A stretch of 12,967 bases of DNA, from NCBI GenBank assembly GCA_002366885.1, contig DFCD01000100.1, forward strand, positions 1 through 12,967. Reading direction: 5' to 3'. Below the pieces are notes generated by a model. It saw only the letters and a list, made by a program, of their open reading frames with translations. It did no database searches and had not been told where the DNA came from. Shown piece by piece: positions 6,923 to 12,967 of the stretch (positions within the stretch are counted from its first letter, which is position 1; each line of letters opens with the position of its first letter). Origin of the DNA: Verrucomicrobia bacterium UBA3063. GTDB taxonomy: Bacteria > Verrucomicrobiota > Verrucomicrobiia > Methylacidiphilales > Verrucolacustridaceae. Made by a program: the position numbers and the translations under genes.

Positions 6923-8083
6923 GTGGCCTCCAAAAGGGACTACTACGAGGTGCTCGGGGTTGCCCGCACCGCCACCGCCGAGGAAATTAAAAAGGCCTAC
7001 CGGAAACTTGCGCTCCAGCATCACCCCGACAAACACAAGGGGGACAAAAAGGCGGAGGAAAAATTCAAGGAAATCGGGGAGGCCTACGAGGCCCTGTCCG
7101 ACCCGCAGAAAAGGGATGCCTACGACCGCTTTGGCCACCGTGCCTTTGCCCCGGGAGGCGGCATGGCGGGCGGGGGTTTTCACGATCCGTTCGACCTCTT
7201 TCGCGAGGCCTTCGGCTCCAGCGGCCTCGGAGGCACAATTTTCGGGGATATTTTCGAGGATGCCTTCGGCGGCGGGGGAAGGGGCCGGGGTCGCGGTGGA
7301 CGTTCCAACCAGGGGGCCGACCTCCGCTACGACCTCGAGATCGATTTTCTTGAGGCGGTGCGCGGATGTGAAAAGGAAATCACCATCCGCCGTCCCGCTC
7401 CCTGTTCCCATTGTGACGGAACCGGCGCCGCTTCGGGCTCCAAGGCCGCCCCCTGCGCCACCTGCCGGGGCCAGGGACAGGTGGCCATCAACCGGGGTTT
7501 CTTTTCCATCGCCCAGCCGTGCCCAAAATGCGGTGGAACCGGTCAGACCATCGAACATCCCTGCAAACACTGCCACGGCGAAGGGCGAGCCGAACAAAAC
7601 ACCCGCATCAAATTGAAAATTCCCGCGGGGGTCGACACGGGCTCACGCCTCCGCTCGCCCGGACAGGGAGAGTCAGGTACCCGCGGCGGGACATCCGGCG
7701 ACCTGTATGTGGTCCTTTCCGTGCGTAGCCATCCCGTTTTTGAACGCCAGGAGGACGATCTTTATTGCGAGGTGCCCGTCTCGTTTGCCCAGCTTGCCCT
7801 CGGCGCGGATATCCGTGTTCCCGGCCTGGACGGGGAGTTGCACGTGAAAATTCCTGCGGGAACCTCCTCGGACAAGGTCTTCCGCCTCCGCGGCCAGGGC
7901 GTCCCCTTGCTCTCCGGCCGAGGCCGTGGCGATCTTCACGTGCGCATCCGCGTGGAGATCCCCAAAAATCTGAATTCCGCACAGAAACAGGCCCTGGAGA
8001 ATTTCTTCCGGCTTTGCGACGAGTCCACTCACCCCGAGCACAGCTCCTTTCTCGAAAAAGCCCGCAAGCTTTTCCAGGGTTAA
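6923..8083 (+). CDS. dnaJ: Chaperone protein DnaJ
   Basis: Type I Hsp40 co-chaperone that delivers clients to DnaK and stimulates its ATPase. At 386 residues it is full length. The J domain (about 5-70) carries the essential HPD at 34-36. A Gly/Phe-rich linker (about 78-130) includes a Gly/Arg stretch at 117-127. The zinc-binding domain has all four CxxCxGxG motifs (Cys 161/164, 178/181, 200/203, 214/217), and the C-terminal substrate-binding domains follow to about residue 350. The GTG at 6923 gives the normal N-terminus (MASKRDYYEVLGV), with no in-frame ATG nearby that would preserve the J domain. No Shine-Dalgarno sequence is visible, so translation is probably coupled to grpE, three bases upstream. 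Confidence 0.97.
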   Translation: MASKRDYYEVLGVARTATAEEIKKAYRKLALQHHPDKHKGDKKAEEKFKEIGEAYEALSDPQKRDAYDRFGHRAFAPGGGMAGGGFHDPFDLFREAFGSSGLGGTIFGDIFEDAFGGGGRGRGRGGRSNQGADLRYDLEIDFLEAVRGCEKEITIRRPAPCSHCDGTGAASGSKAAPCATCRGQGQVAINRGFFSIAQPCPKCGGTGQTIEHPCKHCHGEGRAEQNTRIKLKIPAGVDTGSRLRSPGQGESGTRGGTSGDLYVVLSVRSHPVFERQEDDLYCEVPVSFAQLALGADIRVPGLDGELHVKIPAGTSSDKVFRLRGQGVPLLSGRGRGDLHVRIRVEIPKNLNSAQKQALENFFRLCDESTHPEHSSFLEKARKLFQG

Positions 8084-8086
8084 CCC

Positions 8087-8827
8087 GTGCCCGGCCATCG
8101 CTTCTACCAGCCCGAAATCGCCTCCGGGTGGCTTTCCCCCGAGGAATCCCATCACGCCCTCCATGTCCTCCGCCTTCGTTCCGGTGACTCCGCCGCCGTT
8201 TTTGACGGCAGGGGCACGGAAGCCCGTGTCCGCCTGACCTCCACCGGGAACGAAAACGTCGGCTTTGAGGTTCTTTCCATCACCAGAAACCCTCCCCCCT
8301 CCTGCAGGATCCGCTTCGGTCAGGCCCTGATCAAACCCGCCGGAATGGAACTGCTCATCCAAAAACTCACCGAGTTGGGAGTATCGGAAATCTGGCCGAT
8401 TTCCTCGGAGCGGTCGGTCTCCCGGCCCGAGGGCGAAAAGCGGATTTCCTCCCGCTGGCAGTCCATCGCCCTTGCCGCCTGCAAGCAGTCCGGGCAGAAC
8501 TGGCTCCCCAGGATCCCAGAAGCCGTTTCCCTGGACTCCTTTCTGGCGGCCCCGGAACCGGCCCCGGCAGTGGCGCGGATCATCGGGTCCCTGCAGCCCG
8601 AGGCCCGTCCCCTTTCCTCTCTCGTGGCTGATGCCAAGCAACAGGCGGCCGTCTCCGCTTTTGACGTGCTGATTGGGCCCGAGGGGGATTTTACCCCGGC
8701 GGAAACCGGTCGCGCCCGCGCTTCGGGGTTCCGCCCCGCCTCCCTCGGACCGCTCGTCCTTCGCTCGGAAACCGCATCGATCTTTGTGGCCGCCGCGCTT
8801 CACTACGAACTGAACCTCCCGCATTGA
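8087..8827 (+). CDS. rsmE: 16S rRNA (uracil(1498)-N(3))-methyltransferase RsmE
   Basis: SPOUT-class enzyme that uses S-adenosylmethionine to methylate N3 of U1498 in 16S rRNA, close to the decoding centre. The 246 residues match the family's usual size. The N-terminal PUA-like RNA-binding part (about 1-70) includes HHALHVLRLRSGD (22-34). The knotted catalytic part has QKLTELGVSEIWP (92-104), AACKQSGQ (130-137, a variant of the common E-x-x-x-QSGR), IGPEGDFTPAE (196-206) and LGPLVLRSETA (220-230), the last two lining the cofactor pocket. The GTG start at 8087 lies three bases after dnaJ, with AGGG at 8076-8079 as a usable ribosome-binding site. Linkage of rsmE to dnaJ is common in bacteria; prmA, often between them, is missing here. 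Confidence 0.95.
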   Translation: MPGHRFYQPEIASGWLSPEESHHALHVLRLRSGDSAAVFDGRGTEARVRLTSTGNENVGFEVLSITRNPPPSCRIRFGQALIKPAGMELLIQKLTELGVSEIWPISSERSVSRPEGEKRISSRWQSIALAACKQSGQNWLPRIPEAVSLDSFLAAPEPAPAVARIIGSLQPEARPLSSLVADAKQQAAVSAFDVLIGPEGDFTPAETGRARASGFRPASLGPLVLRSETASIFVAAALHYELNLPH

Positions 8828-9594
8828 AGCCCCTGCTTGTCTGCACCGACTTCGACGGCACCCTCACCACCGAGGATCCTTCCGCGCCCCTCGCCCCGGG
8901 ATTTTTCGACTGGCTGCAATCCGCACGGAAAATGGGAACCGTCTCCTGGGCCGTGGCCACCGGACGCTCCTGGGAGGGACTGCGGGAAGCCCTGGGAGGA
9001 CACCATGCCCCCCTCTTTCCCGAATGGATCGTCACCGTGGAAAGGGAGATCCACCGTGTGAAGGACAAGGAAGCCTATCCCCTCGAGGAGTGGAACCGCA
9101 CCTGCACCGAGGCTCACGAGGCTCTTTTCGGTCGCCATGGCGCCATTCTGGAACGGATCGAGAAGGAGGTGGGGTCCCACGAGGATGTCACCGTGATTCC
9201 CGATGTCGGCGCCATCGGGCTCGTCGTGGAAACCCCGGACGGAATCGCCCATGCCGAAAAAATGGTGCAGGAGATCCTCAAAGACCGTCCCGAGATTCTG
9301 ACCGTCCGCAACGGCCCCTACTTCCGCTTCGCCCACGCCGATTACCACAAGGGCTCCTGCCTGGGCCACGTCCAGACCCTGCTGGATCTCGGGCCCGGTT
9401 CCACCTTCGTCGCCGGTGACAACCTCAACGACCTTTCCATGCTGACCCGCCGGTACGGGCACTACCTCGCCTGCCCCTCCAACTCCCACCCGGAAGTGCT
9501 CGCCCAGGTCGGAAGGGAGGGCGGTTACCTCGCCCAGTCCCCCGGCGGCACCGGCATCGCCGAGGCCCTGAACTTCTTTTTCCCTCGTGGCTAG
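8824..9594 (+). CDS. HAD-superfamily phosphatase (HAD-IIB/Cof-like)
   Basis: 256-residue hydrolase with all four HAD motifs: DFDGTLT (residues 9-15; Asp9 nucleophile, Asp11 general acid), Thr46 in VATGRS, Lys176 in YHKGSCL, and GDNLNDLSML (198-207; Asp199 and Asp203 for Mg2+). The roughly 100-residue segment between motifs II and III is a C2-type cap, placing it near the sucrose-phosphate, mannosyl-3-phosphoglycerate and Cof phosphatases. The substrate is probably a small phosphorylated metabolite such as a sugar phosphate, but it cannot be named. The TTG start at 8824 overlaps the rsmE stop (TTGA) and puts the nucleophile loop at the usual distance from the N-terminus; no Met codon precedes motif I. 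Translation is likely coupled to rsmE. It ends the second cluster; no clear terminator follows. Confidence 0.88.
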   Translation: MKPLLVCTDFDGTLTTEDPSAPLAPGFFDWLQSARKMGTVSWAVATGRSWEGLREALGGHHAPLFPEWIVTVEREIHRVKDKEAYPLEEWNRTCTEAHEALFGRHGAILERIEKEVGSHEDVTVIPDVGAIGLVVETPDGIAHAEKMVQEILKDRPEILTVRNGPYFRFAHADYHKGSCLGHVQTLLDLGPGSTFVAGDNLNDLSMLTRRYGHYLACPSNSHPEVLAQVGREGGYLAQSPGGTGIAEALNFFFPRG

Positions 9595-9623
9595 GTCCTC
9601 CGCTCGGGCCTTCCCTGACTTCT

Positions 9624-9670
9624 ATCTACCAAATACTCCCAGCCCCGATCTCCCCTCTTTCATCTACCAA
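9624..9670 (+). repeat. Nine-base direct repeat upstream of carB
   Basis: ATCTACCAA occurs at 9624-9632 and again at 9662-9670, 38 bases apart, both in the 114-base gap before carB. The flanks are partly alike (pyrimidine-rich on the left). Two copies at this spacing, close to whole helical turns, could be a paired protein-binding site, but chance is not excluded. The rest of the gap (9595-9708) is pyrimidine-rich and contains no gene. Confidence 0.3.
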
Positions 9671-9692
9671 CTTTCAATCCGTCTTTTGAGGC

Positions 9693-9708
9693 TATAAAGT
9701 TCCCCTTT

Positions 9709-9710
<2 letters not shown>
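9693..9710 (+). promoter_or_regulatory. Candidate -10 box and inverted repeat overlapping the carB start
   Basis: TATAAA at 9693-9698 resembles a -10 box; the best -35 candidate, TTTCAA (9672-9677), is weak and only 15 bases away. ATAAAG (9694-9699) and CTTTAT (9705-9710) form a perfect inverted repeat around TTCCC, running from the -10 box into the carB ATG (9709-9711). If this box is used, transcription would start within a few bases of the ATG, giving a nearly leaderless message, and the palindrome could be an operator. If transcription starts further upstream, it could be an RNA hairpin covering the start codon. No Shine-Dalgarno sequence is present; GAGG at 9688-9691 is too distant. Confidence 0.35.

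Positions 9711-12967
<3,257 letters not shown>

Noticed and set aside
8077..8086. GGGTTAACCC palindrome at the dnaJ-rsmE junction
   Set aside because: It consists of the last glycine codon region, the stop codon and a short spacer; too tight for a stable hairpin and most likely chance.
7673..8824. 383-codon minus-strand frame covering the dnaJ end and rsmE
   Set aside because: Antisense to two motif-confirmed genes, with no recognisable domain; a composition effect.
9676..9693. AATCC...GAGGCT before carB, reminiscent of a PyrR RNA-binding loop
   Set aside because: The two halves are seven bases apart instead of three, and no attenuator hairpin with a T-run follows.

Overview
The window is a compact, GC-rich bacterial chromosomal segment in which every supported gene lies on the plus strand. 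Six genes are housekeeping families recognised from their motifs: rplU, rpmA, grpE, dnaJ, rsmE and carB. With them are a divergent UvrA-type excinuclease subunit, a secreted TPR protein and a HAD phosphatase. The predicted signal peptide on the TPR protein and the overall gene content fit a Gram-negative-type bacterium. The gene order (L21-L27-UvrA-TPR, then GrpE-DnaJ-RsmE-HAD) and the style of the proteins make me think of the Verrucomicrobiota/PVC group. That is inference from memory, not something the sequence proves.

Layout. Positions 1-144 hold the last 47 codons of an unidentified gene. A leader of about 100 bases follows, then rplU (249-572) and rpmA (587-847). The UvrA homologue (866-3721) starts 18 bases after rpmA, where many bacteria carry obgE. 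The TPR gene (3718-6213) overlaps it by 4 bases. A 127-base intergenic region carries the best promoter-like sequence in the window. After it comes a second tight cluster: grpE (6341-6919), dnaJ (6923-8083), rsmE (8087-8827) and the HAD gene (8824-9594), with gaps of 3, 3 and -4 bases. A 114-base intergenic region with a direct repeat and an inverted repeat precedes carB (9709 to the window edge), which lacks only about its last few codons.

How the genes fit together. The first cluster joins two large-subunit ribosomal proteins to a DNA-repair-type ATPase and an exported repeat protein. The second joins the nucleotide exchange factor and J-protein of the DnaK chaperone system to an rRNA methyltransferase and a small phosphatase; dnaK and hrcA are absent here. 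carB is probably a separate transcription unit for carbamoyl phosphate synthesis (arginine and pyrimidines); carA is not in the window. Four of the genes start with GTG or TTG at or within 4 bases of the previous stop, and few genes have a convincing Shine-Dalgarno sequence, so translational coupling is probably widespread.

No RNA genes, insertion sequences, CRISPR arrays, prophage or transfer marks were seen. I did not find a clearly new system. The most unusual item is the UvrA homologue, which keeps both ATPase sites but has lost two CxxC pairs and several conserved DNA- or UvrB-related segments, suggesting a paralogue with a changed role.
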